Positions 47,611-59,260 of a DNA stretch of 64,000 nucleotides are shown in pieces. How positions within the stretch are numbered: position 1 is the stretch's first letter; each line of letters opens with the position of its first letter. This stretch comes from Raphanus sativus. Taxonomy: Eukaryota; Streptophyta; Magnoliopsida; Brassicales; Brassicaceae. The notes beneath the pieces are model-generated. The model did no database searches and was not told where the DNA came from. It was given only the letters and a program-made list of their open reading frames with translations. The DNA is taken from assembly GCF_000801105.2 (NCBI RefSeq), contig NC_079519.1:10228668-10292667 (forward strand), read 5' to 3'. Position numbers and translations under genes: made by a program.

Positions 47611-48734
47611 AATAACTTAGATTTACAAAGGGTTATAAATTTTCAAAAACTCAATGTTCACTATCAAAAATATTTTTCTTAAATCCGACTATTAACAGAT
47701 AACACTTTCTCGTAGATCAAGACAACAAAATCCAAGAAAATTACTTACAAGTTGTGATTCTTGCTGAGATTTAACATTTTGAGGTTTTGAGTTTCGATCT
47801 CGTCTGCGTCGTGCGCTCTATCTCGTCGCCGTCACTGCTCAACGCCGTAGTCGCTAGATCTCGTTTGCTTTTGAGAGAGGATACACTCGATCTAGTTGCA
47901 CTGGCTCGATCTCGTCACCTTCATCGCCGTCATCGTTCGATTTCGTCGCCGTCGTCGCTCGATCTCTTCGCCATCGCTGTCGTCGATCTCATCTCAGTGC
48001 CGTCGCGGTTAAAGATTTTTCTCTCGAGAGAAAGAGATGAAATTAGGTTAGGATTAAGAGAGGGTTAGTTTTGTCTTTTGCCTATTAATGATTTAGGTAT
48101 TTTTGAAAATATCATTTGTTTGGTGGTATAGTTGATTAATGGTACCAATGAAAGTGTATTTGTGAAATTGTCCCTTAAATTAATACTCGATAAATCAATA
48201 TACACTAAAAATCTCTATAAATTAATATAATTTTATAGTCCCAAATTAAGTTTTTAATTCAATTAGTATATCGATAAATTAATAATCACTATAAATTAAT
48301 AAAAATTGTAGTTTTGGTATAGTCCCAACATTATTAATTTATAGAGGTTTCACTGTATATCCTTTTGGGTTCTATTTTATTATAATTTTCCATATTTTGG
48401 TATGATATTAGTTGGTAACATATTACTTTCCCACGAAAGAAAAGAAATACATATAACTTTCCATATTTTGGTATGATATTAATTGGTAACATATAACTTT
48501 CCATATTTAATAATAAATTAATCCTAAAATATTAAAATACACAGTCATTTTCAGTCAGTTTCCGATTTAGATGGTGTTACAATTTAATTGACTATAACAA
48601 CTTGATTTTGATTGGTTGCATATATTTTAGCTGAATTTATTTAAAAATCAAGAAAAAATAATGGCATACTACTGTAAATAAGTTGGAAAATCAATAGCAA
48701 AAACCTATTAGGTATTTTACTTTAATAGTATAGC

Positions 48735-51700
48735 TATATATATATATATAATTATTGACTGATCTTTTATATTTTTGCAGCATGGAAATACAGAGAAACA
48801 TAATAATCAGGAGAAACATACTCTAAGAGGATTTATTATGCTATTGATCTTGTACTCTTGTGTTCATATCTAACTTTCTTGAATTGTGTTTTCTTTTCAC
48901 ATTTTAATTATGGTTCTACTACTGTCAATTGCTGTAAATCGAAAAAGAAAACAAAATGAGCTAAGCTATTTTTCAGGAAACACATTCGTATTAGGAACAT
49001 AATCATTACCTACGGTATATGTCTTTCATAGATGATGAAACTCATAATATGTAATCATACCATGACACATTGGATGAGAGAGAGCAGAGAGAAAGTGTCG
49101 CTCATGTATTTCGTGGTAAGAGTAAATGATATTTGGGCCATGATATTTCAGAACTTCGTAGTGATTAAAGTTTGAGTAGGACCCATCTCATTCATCACTT
49201 CAGCTACTTCTACAATTTTGTTTCTACTAGAATCGATTTTTTTCTTTACCCAAATAAACATATATAACGGAAATGTCATCCTTCGAAGCCCTTTAGATTC
49301 TTCTTCTATTGTACAACACCTTTGCCAGTTTATGGATATATTCACATTTTACCATTGATATGTAACACAGAGGTATACACATAGTTATATATACGACCAT
49401 ATAGCCGTGCCCTAGTGACTGCCGAATTACATAGACGAGAGGCGTGTACGCATTGCATGTAAGGGTAAGTGGGATGCAGGCAGAAATCATGGAATTAGTT
49501 GTTTATCATGCAAATGTAATAGAAAGAGACGGTTATGTAATAGTAGTTTTCTAAAAGTTGATAGAGAAAAGAAGAAGGTCGGTTGACTCCGAAATTCATG
49601 CTTAATATATTTACTTCAAACTTCAAGGTTAATCTTCTTTTCTCGGAAATATTTAACATATATTTGTGTATATGATCTATAATGCATTACTAGAAATTAA
49701 TCCGTGTTCCCGAAAAAATGTTTGATTTAACTTATGTTCAACGTAAACTCATAAACGACCGGTTTATAAAAAATCCATGTATACCTTTTATGTTTTGTAA
49801 TTTATATATATAGTAGAATATAAAATATTATATTTTATAATATAGATGTTTGATAATAATATTTTACATAATATTTTGATAATAATATTTTACATAATAT
49901 TATATTAAAAATATAAATTGATGCAATTTAATGTAATGTATTATTCATATATTAACCTGTTTTTTGTTAATTTATTTTAAAATGAAATAACATACTAAAA
50001 ATTTTAATTTTTTGCATTAGTTTTCTATGAATAATTTATGATATTTTTAAAAAAAATTGAACTCTCAAATTTTTTATATTTTACTAAACTAAATAAGGTA
50101 ATAATATATTTAAAATATGTTTTATACAATATATACTATATAACAGTTTATGTTTTCATTTTAACCACAAACAAACAACAACTATTATAATTAATTAATA
50201 TAAATTGATTTTAAATATAGTGGCATAATCTGTAAATTAAAATAAATTACAAAAAAATATTTAATTTATTGTAAATACAATGGTTAAATATGTAAATAAA
50301 AAATATTTAATCTGCTATCTATATTTCCAAAAAATTATCATTTATCATATTATCCATATATCCAAACAGTTATAATAATATAAATAGATGATTGTTATTC
50401 TTCTTTTCTTATCATTATGGTTCTTCATTAATTATGTTATTTTCTCTCGAGAATCTTATCAACGCGAGTAAAAGAAATCAAAGTGGACTGCAATATGCGG
50501 GTTGTGTCCAAGTAGCCTAGTAGCAATGTAGGTTTGGACATATATGTACAAACCGCAATCCGCAGTCGGCCGGTCCGCACAGACTAAAGTAAAATTGAGT
50601 CTACGGCGGTTGGGCTACTTGGACGGGGATTGGCACGCCTAATTTTTAAAAAAATTAAGAATTTTGATGAAATATAAGGATTATGAATAATTTAAAATAC
50701 AATTTTTTCCTAAATATTTTATTATGTATAAAAAAACTGTGAACCATTTCAAATTATTTTCTTGAATTATATTTTTGTCTAAACAATATATTATATATCG
50801 ATGTAATAAATAGAATAGTATTTTGTTGTTTTGTATGTTATACACACACGCACACAGAAAGGAGTTCGTTGTCTATTTGTGTCACATGTTGACATAGTTC
50901 CCGAAAGATGGTTATTTTGTTAATTTATAATGGATATCCCATAAATTAACCATTTAAATATAAATTAAGTAACAAGAAAAACATGAAGACATTTACAAAA
51001 ATCGTATTTCATAATTACATCATAAATTAGGTCTAATATTTCTTCTAGAAACTTCAAAATCTAATTATTACATTAAAGTGTTAAGCACAATGAAGTGAAT
51101 CTCGTAATTATTTATCTCAACATTTTATTCTTCATTTGATTTGTATCAGCAGATATAGTAGGCTTATAGATGATCTTTGCTTTTTGTACCTCAGTTCATT
51201 GTATATTCGTTATCTTCAACTTTGTTAATTTTTACACACAAGTATTCGACAATATTTAAAAATGAATATATTATATATCAAAAAATTAAATGATATGAGT
51301 ACTATAAAAATATATTTGTTTATGTTCTTTTTAAGATTATTTTATCGTTTCTTTTTATAAAATGGATGCTTTTTAATCTAATATACATCATTTACTACAG
51401 AAAAACTCCATGATTCAATTTCTATAAGTTATATTCATTATAAAATGGCATTCATAGCATGAAAATTACATAACATATTTTAAATATAGCGAGGAGAAAC
51501 CCGCGGGTTGACCTGAAAAATAGCTTAGTTATGTGGGGTAGGTTTGGACATATATATTTAAACCGCAACCCGCGGCGAGTCAACCCGCATGGCCGATAAA
51601 AAAGACCTGCTACTGGTTGGGCTATTTGGACGCGGATTCGTCCGGTCTTACATCTCTAAACATGAGCCTTATATTGTTACAGATAAATAGAGTCTTGTGT

Positions 51701-52280
51701 ACGTGGCATTAGTGGATTGGATGGGAGGAATGATTGGTAAAACAGCCACGTGTCTGTGTGAGATTGGAAGAAGAAGTTTGTTACGGATAAAAGAAGCTCT
51801 GCATCGACATCGTCTTCTTCATCATCAAGAACAATATCAGAAAATTTGTGTCTTCTTCTTCTTTACTCTGTGGTTACTATATGGTTTTCTTAAGAATTTT
51901 CTAGGAAAATCCCTCATTGTTGTTCTAGAGTGGTTTCTTCTTCTAAACTCTTCACACTTTGAGAGTTGATTCGGTGTTTTATGAACATCTAATCAAGGTT
52001 ATTATTCATCATCTTCTCCAATACAGATTCTCTGTATCATATATGTATCTCAAAGAACAATTAAATGTTCAATCGGAGCTAGGGCTAAAGAGCTGCTTTT
52101 AGTTCAAAGCTACAGTCGTAGGGTTTTGTTCTTTTACCTTCTCTGAATCAATCATAGGACGTAGTTGTAACGTTTAGCCATTGAGGGCATACTATGATTT
52201 GGTCCCCATTGAGACTCCTACTGTCAAAACTCACAACTATACGTACACGAGTCGTCACCATATAGATATGTAAGCATGTA
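48735..52280. other. AT-rich DNA with two related repeat blocks, no gene recognised
   Basis: Blocks at about 50490-50640 and 51500-51655 share the order GTAGGTTTGGACATATAT, AAACCGCAA-CCGC, then GGTTGGGCTA-TTGGACG. They are direct diverged copies, possibly ends of one element with about 1 kb between. The frame at 51697-51969 follows an ACGTGG motif and could be a leader of an unseen gene, but it has no family signature. Confidence 0.35.
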
Positions 52281-52294
52281 TACGCGTTTTCTAT

Positions 52295-53307
52295 TTTTTT
52301 TTTCACAAATTGGAATAATATTATAAAAGTCCAAGCCCAATAACCGGCCGAAGCCCGAATACAACAAAAGGAAACAAAAAGCCCAAACGACTACGGGCTC
52401 AACACAAAAACAAACTACAAAGGCCCAAGGCCCACGACCCGAAACCTGACGACCTAGCCGGATCACAGATCAAGGATGCTGACCCGACACGTGGAGAGAT
52501 CTTCACCATTTTCATGGCACGCGTCCGAATCGCTTCAACTTGACCGCTTCCGTCGCACCGCCGTCGGAGCACTACCACCGACATCCTCATTCGCCGGAGC
52601 TCTGAAACCGACAAGCCTCCAGCGAACCCACCATCGTTCTTCACCGCCGTGTCTTCACGTCGGGAAGTTCAATCGCACTTCGAGATCTCCTCCGGCTTTG
52701 CACCACATCAAACCCAAGGACACGCGATTCGAGAACCCTAGCTCACTTTCCTCGAAAGTCGTCACCCCGCCGTGGATCTACTTCTTCCACCGCAGTGACC
52801 CAAATCCCTTTCCTTCGTCAAGGAGCCTCCATCAGATCCCGGGAGCTCATCTTGAGAGGAAGCGATTCTCCCCCACTCATAGAACCATCGAACCGAAAAA
52901 AAGAAAAAGAGGAATTGAAACCCTAATAACGCCGCCACCGCCTTCAACAAGACTAGACGACGCGGAAGCTAGAACCGGTCGTTCTCCTTTAACTGAAGGG
53001 AGCCACACCGGCGACACGAACCGAATGCCCACCGCAAAGAGGATGCGACGCCGGGAACAAAAACCGAGCGTCCACCGCGAGGAGGATGCGACGCCAGTAT
53101 CAGACGGTAAAACAGTTTGCGAGAGACTCGATTGCTTTCTGGAACCAAGGCCGGACCGATGGTGGCTGAGAAAACCCACACCGTCGACCGGAATTAATGG
53201 TCGCCGGTCTTTTCGTTCTTTCTTTCTCAATTTGCCGCTTCGATTCTGTTGCAAGGGGGCAGACTTTTCTTTTTTTTCCTCTTTTTTCCTTTTCTCTTTT
53301 TGTCGCC
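52295..53307 (-). mobile_element. Non-autonomous retroposon with poly(A) end, Sadhu-like
   Basis: A perfect 14-bp direct repeat TACGCGTTTTCTAT (52281-52294 and 53308-53321) flanks a GC-rich body that ends, on the minus strand, in a short poly(A). Body and tail mark a non-LTR (target-primed) insertion. There is no RT; the element has long chance frames (52476-53342 plus) but no domain. The minus-strand 3' part contains GGGCTTGGACTTTTATAATA. Size and non-coding nature fit the Brassicaceae Sadhu retroposons, an assignment from memory that a search must confirm. Confidence 0.75.
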
Positions 53308-53385
53308 TACGCGTTTTCTATATATATACAAAATTGTGTTAATTAATAATTTAATATGCGTTCTTAAATATATAATTATGTGGCC

Positions 53386-53389
<4 letters not shown>

Positions 53390-53431
<42 letters not shown>
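53390..53431. repeat. (TA)n microsatellite
   Basis: About 21 uninterrupted TA units. Confidence 0.97.
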
Positions 53432-53433
<2 letters not shown>

Positions 53434-54380
53434 TCATATGTGTTATCTGATGTGTTTTGCTGTTTTTCACCTAAACTCGATTGGTCCAGCCAATTAGAGG
53501 GCAAAAAAAATTAGAATCTGGTACTATAGTTGAGAAAAAATAATATACAATGTCACAAATATTTTCTTAAACATTTTTTGCTAAGCAAATATTTTCAAAA
53601 TTGCAGTCTTGGTTATATCCAAATTTGGATATTATTGGTTGAGTTTCCAAAATTTTAGTATATGTTGGAGGACGGTCCATTCACGAGTTGGAAACCAAGG
53701 AAGGAATCGATAAAAGCCCATCCCAAATAAAAGGACGACCTCTGCGGCACACACAAAGAACAGGAAGCTAAGACGGTATAGGCTGCGACAACCACCGGTC
53801 GTAGGAAAGAAGTCTAAACAAGCGATAGGGTGATGATGACGCCGAACCAACTCTCTGACAGACGACCATTACGGAAAAGGCCCGTCCAAATGAGTATAAG
53901 AAGAGGAGTGCATTCAATGAGAAAGGAGGGGGTGGGGGAAAACAAGCATATAGAGAGAGAGAAAGGGAGACGAGAGAGAGAAATAGCTTTAAAGTCTTTC
54001 TGAGTTCGTCAGTTGACAACGAGTTCTTTCTGTTATCTCCTTTCGGCATTTTACCTACACTTCAATAAACGAAATCTTTAACCCTCTTCTAAATAGAATC
54101 AATCTCCAATAATTGTCTTTAACCCTTTCGGCATTATACATACACAAATATTATAACTCCAGAACTCAGTGGTAAAATACTATCATTGAGGTCATTAGGG
54201 TTATTCTCATAGGCGAAAAGCCTTACAATTCCACTACGGAGATGACGAAAACGGTATTGCACATTCGTTCATTATCCATCATATTTATTAAAAGATATTT
54301 AGTTACAAAATAATATTATTACATTCTTCAACGTTATTTATTTGTGCGTTTATTATCCATCAGATTTATTAAAAATATAG
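53432..54380. other. Unassigned stretch
   Basis: 53640-54050 is GC-richer, with purine-rich tracts (GAGAGAGAGAAAGG) and minus-strand frames that carry no recognisable domain; it could be a fragment of a retroelement leader. The rest is AT-rich. Confidence 0.3.
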
Positions 54381-55039
54381 CTACTCTATTAAAATAGAGT
54401 CCTGCTTTTTATCTACTATACAGAAGTCTATGTTAGACTAAATCTGATTATTAATATGTTTTATTAGGTTAACATACTAATTTACATTTTAAACATATTA
54501 TGAACTAAAATAGTGGGCTATTAAGTAATAAAAGAAATATTTTTACGTAAATGATAAAATGCTTCTCCTACAATATAGGACATTTGTTTATATTTGACAT
54601 TCTATTTTTGTAACAACCGTATTTCATTTAAATATTTCTATAACATGTTATATTGTATTTATATTAATCATGATTTCATACTTAATAAACTAATAAAATG
54701 TTATCATTCAGCTTTAAATGATTCTACTAAAATTGACATATATTATAACAATAATAATAACAACCTCATTACTCTAATCATCTCACCGATAAAACAAAAT
54801 GATTAAAATAATTGTAACTAAACCGATAAATATTAAATTTTTGTATTACACAATCAACATTTACATCTTATAATCTAATTTAATCAAATTATAATACATA
54901 TTAACAACCCTAAACTTGCTTCAACTAAATTTCTAAACCGATTTTAATAAAAACAAAAACATGCAATTGTTTGTATTGAATTGATAAAATAAACATAAAA
55001 CAAAAAAGTATCTGCGTTTTAACACGGATTAGATTCTAG
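54381..55039 (+). mobile_element. Probable small Helitron
   Basis: The 5' end CTACTCTATTAAAATAGAGTC and the 3' end CACGGATTAGATTCTAG before T (55040) resemble Brassicaceae Helitron termini. The 5' base context is not the canonical A-TC and the 3' hairpin is weak, so boundaries are approximate. Confidence 0.42.
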
Positions 55040-56052
55040 TTAGTCTTACAAATGACCATCCCGCGCGTATATTCCAATATATATATTTGTAAAAGTTATA
55101 ATTACTCTTAGCAGGACCGACTCAACATAATTAAGGGCCTTTGGGCAAATTTTTTTTTTTTTTTGACTTTTGGTTATACAAAAAATTTTTTTGACCACAT
55201 AATTATTATTTTAACATTTTTTACACAAAAGTGTCACTTTACAATTATACTGAATTTGAACTGAAAATTAATTGTAAACTGCATTGATTTTATAAGTAAG
55301 TTTATTTATCTCAAATACTATTGGTCAGAGAGGTGTAATTAACAACAATTTACATATATTTCTGTCATTTTCTTAATATGTGTAAAAATGTCAAAGTGAC
55401 ACTTATTTAGAAACGAATGGAATAATTTTTTTTATAATTTCTAATATTTTTTAAAAAATTGCATAAGTCAAGTAAATTTTTTTATATTCACATTTTTAAT
55501 ACTACATAAATTAAAATTTATTATAATATATATCAAAAAGGTAAAAAAAATTGGAGTGGACTCTCGAGCGGTCGCAATGTATACATGGTATTAACCAGAA
55601 AACCAGACCATCTAGAATCCACGGTCGACATAGTAAATGAAAAGATGAAACTGCACAAATAGATAATATTTTTTAAATCAAAATTTATGTAAATGTGAAA
55701 AGATAAATATGTATATGAATGTGTGCATGTGGATGGATGAAGAAGTAAATCTCGGGCACGGAGAAGGCGTGTCCGATCATTGAAAGCCGCCCGCCATCTT
55801 TATTATAGTTGGTTCTCAAGTACTGGTCTCTGCTCAACTTGCAGATACTTTGTTTCATGAACTAACTCTCTTTGTTCTCTCATTCTCAATTATTATATTT
55901 AAAAGGGTAATAAATTTCACCAATTATACATTCCTTTGGTTTAAAAAACATGCATTTCTTTAGTGACCAATTATACATTCCTTTGTGTTTAAAAAACATA
56001 CATTTCTTTAGAGTCTCGAGCTGTTGTTTGTTTGTTTTTGATTAGTAGTTAT
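55040..56052. other. AT-rich DNA with a possible hAT MITE end
   Basis: CAGGACCGACTCAACATAATTAAGGGCC at about 55113 looks like one terminus of an hAT-type MITE; the other end was not found. Two imperfect direct repeats (ACCAATTATACATTCCTTTG and flanking) lie at 55918-56005. No gene is seen. Confidence 0.4.
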
Positions 56053-56650
56053 TGTAAGTGCAAAAATGACACCACAATTAAGTAATGCAGAAGGTAAATC
56101 AAGAGAGACAATTACACAAGCACACCCAATAGCTTTATTAGAAATCGCCTTTTACAACTCAATTACAAGTTCTGCTTAATCAGCCTCGCTAGCCTGTTAA
56201 CATCCTAACAGCTGCTACTGAACAATTCCTAAGCTACCCGCTTATGTCTCTCCACCGTTAAGTACTTCCAAGCGCTTCCAAGCGCTTCTCTCTCTCTATA
56301 AGATCAACCTCTGTGTCTCTGTCTCTCTACAGACGACCCATAGCTATCTTATATAGTTCTCCACGTTCCCGAAACCCTAGTCTCCAAGGAACCACAATAT
56401 GGACATCTTCCATATTAATAAGTGCAACTTTCCTTTTCTTGGAATGCATTTATTCCTCTTCCTTTAAGTCATAAACTTGCTCTCCAAGTTTATTCATCTT
56501 TGCCTTTTCTCCAAGATACTCCCTTGCTCTCCAAGTCTACACGACTCCAGCTCAGCATCTCGACTCCACATGGTCTTCACCACTCACTACGACGTCTGCT
56601 TCAGCAACTACGTCAGCGACTACTTCAGGGCGGACATCTTTACATCAACA
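56053..56650 (-). repeat. 3' LTR of the Copia element (598 bp)
   Basis: The minus-strand TATA-like CTATATAAG is at 56356-56348. A short direct repeat CCAAGCGCTT (twice, near 56266-56287) replaces a longer segment present in the other LTR. Confidence 0.9.
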
Positions 56651-56663
56651 ATCTCCCCCTTTT
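56651..56663 (-). promoter_or_regulatory. Polypurine tract of the Copia element
   Basis: The minus strand reads AAAAGGGGGAGAT directly before the 3' LTR. Further G5 purine tracts (GTGGGGGAGAA) recur at about 56749, 56783, 56838 and 56876 inside a short tandem array with the unit CTTCTCCCCCACGAGA on the plus strand. Confidence 0.8.
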
Positions 56664-57138
56664 AGCTTTGTGTGCCGATCAAAGCCAACCTTCTTCTGGT
56701 TCAACAACCACGTTCCCCACCTGGAAACTTCTACGCCAAATGTGCTCTTCTCCCCCACGAGATGTGCACCACAACATGCTTTTCTCCCCCACGAGACAAG
56801 CATCATCTACTTCAGGACGTCCATCACTATGCTCTTCTCCCCCACGAGATATGCACTCCTTAGACCACGTCATCATTCTCCCCCTGCTTGATTGCATACT
56901 AAGCTAAAACAGATGCTTAGATGTCAAGCCTTACAGACAAACCCGTCTGCTACTCCATGCGAAATCATGATACAGCCTCTGCTGCAGCGGAATAGATTAC
57001 ACTTACTGCATCACGATCTGACGCACCTGTCGAGCTACCTCTCGACCCACTTCTGTTGAGGACCAGGCTTCCTTCATGCGTCGTCTCTTTGACCATGAGC
57101 CTCTTCTCAACCACCCCGAGTGCCCTCTGCACTCGTTG

Positions 57139-59226
57139 CTATAGCTTTGGAGTGATTTCCCTATCACCCTCCTGAAGATCCTCTCGCATCACTTCCTGAC
57201 GCACTTCGATCTCCTTCCCCTTTGTGCTACAGACAACTCTGTGTCCTAACTCCAGACTTGATGCTTCTTGATCTTCCTCAAGATCACTCCTACCAGAGTT
57301 GCATCCTTCTTCTGATATCTTCTCCTTGATCTCATCAAGTAAGCCACTCTTGGCTACAGACACCTCTTCAACCCTCTTGGGTTTAGTGAACGTCTTGTTC
57401 ACCCTCTTGGTCATGTTTCTGCTCTTCTCACGAGCAAAACACTCCACCTTCTTGTGTCCAACCTTCCCACAGAACCAGCAGCACATCTGATGTTGATTCT
57501 TCTTTGGCCTGACACAGTTGTTGATGCACCGATCAACCTCCTTCCTCGTACCAGCTGCACACCCATGCTTCAGAACCCCCTGTCTGACCTTCATGTTGCT
57601 GCACTGATGTATCACTTTCGGCTTGTTACTCACAGCCAAGCGCTGTAGAACTTCCTGCCGCACTTCTTGTCGTACGTCCCGACGCACTTTCTGGCAAGCT
57701 TCTTTGGCTCCACTTTTTGATGTGCTCCCATGCACGAAATGTGACAGCCTCTTCTGTACTTCCTTAGTACCCTCAGCTCCTCGATATCCCAGACCCCAGT
57801 TCACCATGGCTGGTTGTCTCATCGAGAGTATCTTATCCAACTCCTTGGATCCACTATTGAGCATCCTGATCTGTTTGCGATTCTCAGCCAAATCACGTTC
57901 CAGCATCCTTGCTCTATCTCGTTCCCCAGAAGCAACTTCTCTCAGGTTGCTAACCTCCTTCTCCAGAGACTCATTCTTCTCATGTACAGCAGCAAGTTCT
58001 TCAGCAAGATCTTCATACTGCTCACGGCTTTGCACCAGATCGTGTTGCAACCTCAGATTCTCGTTCTTGAGATTCAACCACTTGTTGAGCATCACGTGAT
58101 AATCCTCAGAGTCTGTAATGACATCTGAATCTGAGGATTCACTAGATCCCTCCTTGCGTGCACCAAACGCAACCATATTCTTCACTACCTTTTCATCTTC
58201 TTCAGACTCTGACTCGTCAGACGGCTGCGATGAAACTCTTTTATCCTTCCTTGAGTTTGGACATTCACGCCGTGTGTGTCCAACACCTCTACACTCAGAG
58301 CACTTGAGCTCTCTTCGTTGTACCAACGGACAGTTAGCCCTTATATGACCAACTCCTTCACACTCGTAGCACTTGAGACCTTCTCTTCTTCTGCTACTGT
58401 CACGATCACCTTCCTGGCGACCAACCTGATTTCTCCCACCTGAGAAATTCATCCTCTTGCCAAAATTCCTAGCCAACATGCCCACGGCATCTTCAAGCTT
58501 CTGAATTTTCTCTGCATCCTTGTCAACTACAAGGACTATACTCCCTGGCGTACCTCCTGATGTAGACACCGAGCCACTGCCTGTCTCCATCTCTTCCGCC
58601 TTCAGCATACCCACAACCTTGTCAAACTTGAGCTCATCCGTGTTTGCAGTCATATTTAGGACCGCCTTCTGAGCTCCAAACCTTGCTGGAAGACAGCGTA
58701 ACAACTTCTTCACCAGCTTCTTCTCCTTGTACTTCTTTCCAAGTACACATGCTTCATGCGCCATAGCACTGAGTTTGGCACTGAAGCTCGCCACCGTATC
58801 CGCATCTGACCACTTCAGATTCTCAAACTGCGACCCAAGATGATCCAGACGTGTCCTCTTGACACTATCATCTCCTTCAAACGAATTCAGCAGGATCTCC
58901 CAAGCCTCTTTAGCTGAAGTACTCCCCTGAATCAGCTGGAACTGCTCTACTTCAACAGCTCCGAAAATCGTCGAAAGCGCCTTTGCATTAAACTTTGATG
59001 CATTGCGCTCTGCCTCTGACCAATCCTCCTTTGGCTTAGGCTTCTTCCTATCTGCTGTGACTATGGTAGGCTCCTCCCAACCTGTCTCCACAGCTATCCA
59101 CGCATCTTCATTGATTCCTCGAATCAACTGCTTCATGCGAGCCTTCCAATGACCATACTGGTCCGCCTTCAACACGATTGCCTTCTGCACAGAAATAACC
59201 GTGTCCATCTTCACCTCTAGGATCAC
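57139..59226 (-). CDS. Gag-like protein with three zinc knuckles (695 aa)
   Basis: The start is 59226, about 20 bp after the PBS. The N-terminal half is a copia gag of the UBN2/DUF4219 type (YGHWKARMKQLIRGINEDAW; AWEILLNSFEGDD; LRCLPARFGAQKAVL). Two CCHC knuckles follow (CYECEGVGHIRANC and CSECRGVGHTRREC, about residues 285-325). A coiled coil (about 390-470, LAEELAAVHEKNESLEKEV) and a third knuckle near the C-terminus (CWFCGKVGHKKVEC) come next. In SIRE-type elements the last knuckle lies just before protease; here the frame ends soon after it with no protease. The frame is fully open, so the gene may still make nucleocapsid. RNA packaging is the family role. Confidence 0.87.
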   Translation of the reverse strand: MILEVKMDTVISVQKAIVLKADQYGHWKARMKQLIRGINEDAWIAVETGWEEPTIVTADRKKPKPKEDWSEAERNASKFNAKALSTIFGAVEVEQFQLIQGSTSAKEAWEILLNSFEGDDSVKRTRLDHLGSQFENLKWSDADTVASFSAKLSAMAHEACVLGKKYKEKKLVKKLLRCLPARFGAQKAVLNMTANTDELKFDKVVGMLKAEEMETGSGSVSTSGGTPGSIVLVVDKDAEKIQKLEDAVGMLARNFGKRMNFSGGRNQVGRQEGDRDSSRRREGLKCYECEGVGHIRANCPLVQRRELKCSECRGVGHTRRECPNSRKDKRVSSQPSDESESEEDEKVVKNMVAFGARKEGSSESSDSDVITDSEDYHVMLNKWLNLKNENLRLQHDLVQSREQYEDLAEELAAVHEKNESLEKEVSNLREVASGERDRARMLERDLAENRKQIRMLNSGSKELDKILSMRQPAMVNWGLGYRGAEGTKEVQKRLSHFVHGSTSKSGAKEACQKVRRDVRQEVRQEVLQRLAVSNKPKVIHQCSNMKVRQGVLKHGCAAGTRKEVDRCINNCVRPKKNQHQMCCWFCGKVGHKKVECFAREKSRNMTKRVNKTFTKPKRVEEVSVAKSGLLDEIKEKISEEGCNSGRSDLEEDQEASSLELGHRVVCSTKGKEIEVRQEVMREDLQEGDREITPKL

Positions 59227-59246
59227 ACCAGTAACTTAGGTGACCC

Positions 59247-59258
59247 GCTCTGATACCA
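59247..59258 (-). promoter_or_regulatory. Primer binding site, initiator tRNA-Met type
   Basis: The minus strand reads TGGTATCAGAGC, the standard plant copia primer site complementary to the 3' end of initiator tRNA-Met, two bases inside the 5' LTR. Confidence 0.92.
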
Positions 59259-59260
59259 AT

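Larger units (their letters stand above)
42524..48174. mobile_element. Pack-MULE-like element (5.65 kb) with captured gene pieces
   Basis: The 9-bp direct repeat TTAAATTAA flanks it (42515-42523, 48175-48183). The ends pair as inverted repeats: GAGAAATTGTCACTAATACC and (complement) GGGACAATTTCACAAATACA, both followed by CACTTTCA-GGTACCA. GC-rich subterminal blocks (42700-42990 CGGCGAGATTTGACGA-like; 47800-48010 CTCGATCTCGTCGCCGTC-like) precede a low-GC interior. Inside are a PPR fragment, exon-like pieces and long TTATAAA arrays. No Mutator transposase was found. Confidence 0.75.
42501..48356. mobile_element. Small TIR element (about 0.2 kb) interrupted by a MULE
   Basis: The left end ACAGTATAACCTCTTTAAATT (42501) and the right end (complement) ACAGTGAAACCTCTATAAATT (48356) form an inverted repeat. 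Only 42501-42523 and 48184-48356 belong to it. The right part repeats the CACTATAAATTAATA motif internally. Superfamily and target duplication are not clear. Confidence 0.6.
42105..48734 (-). mobile_element. Helitron, minus strand, split by a nested insertion
   Basis: The left edge, read on the minus strand, is the 3' end: hairpin CCCGCGCTTT-C-AAAGCGCGGG, then TCAAAATCTAG at 42105. The right edge reads (minus) CTATACTATTAAAGTAAAATA, matching Helitron 5' ends except that the first base is G where T is expected (GC, not TC, at 48734). Without the nested MULE it would be about 1 kb. The assignment of the 5' end is the weaker part. Confidence 0.6.

Noticed and set aside
47787..48068. 93-codon plus-strand frame
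   Set aside because: Encoded by CTCGATCTCGTCGCCGTC-like subterminal repeats of the MULE, not a protein family.
52476..53342. 288-codon plus-strand frame
   Set aside because: Antisense to the retroposon direction given by the poly(A) end, low complexity, runs into the target duplication; no domain.
56422..56907. 161-codon plus-strand frame
   Set aside because: Lies across the Copia LTR and PPT array; the element is coded on the other strand.
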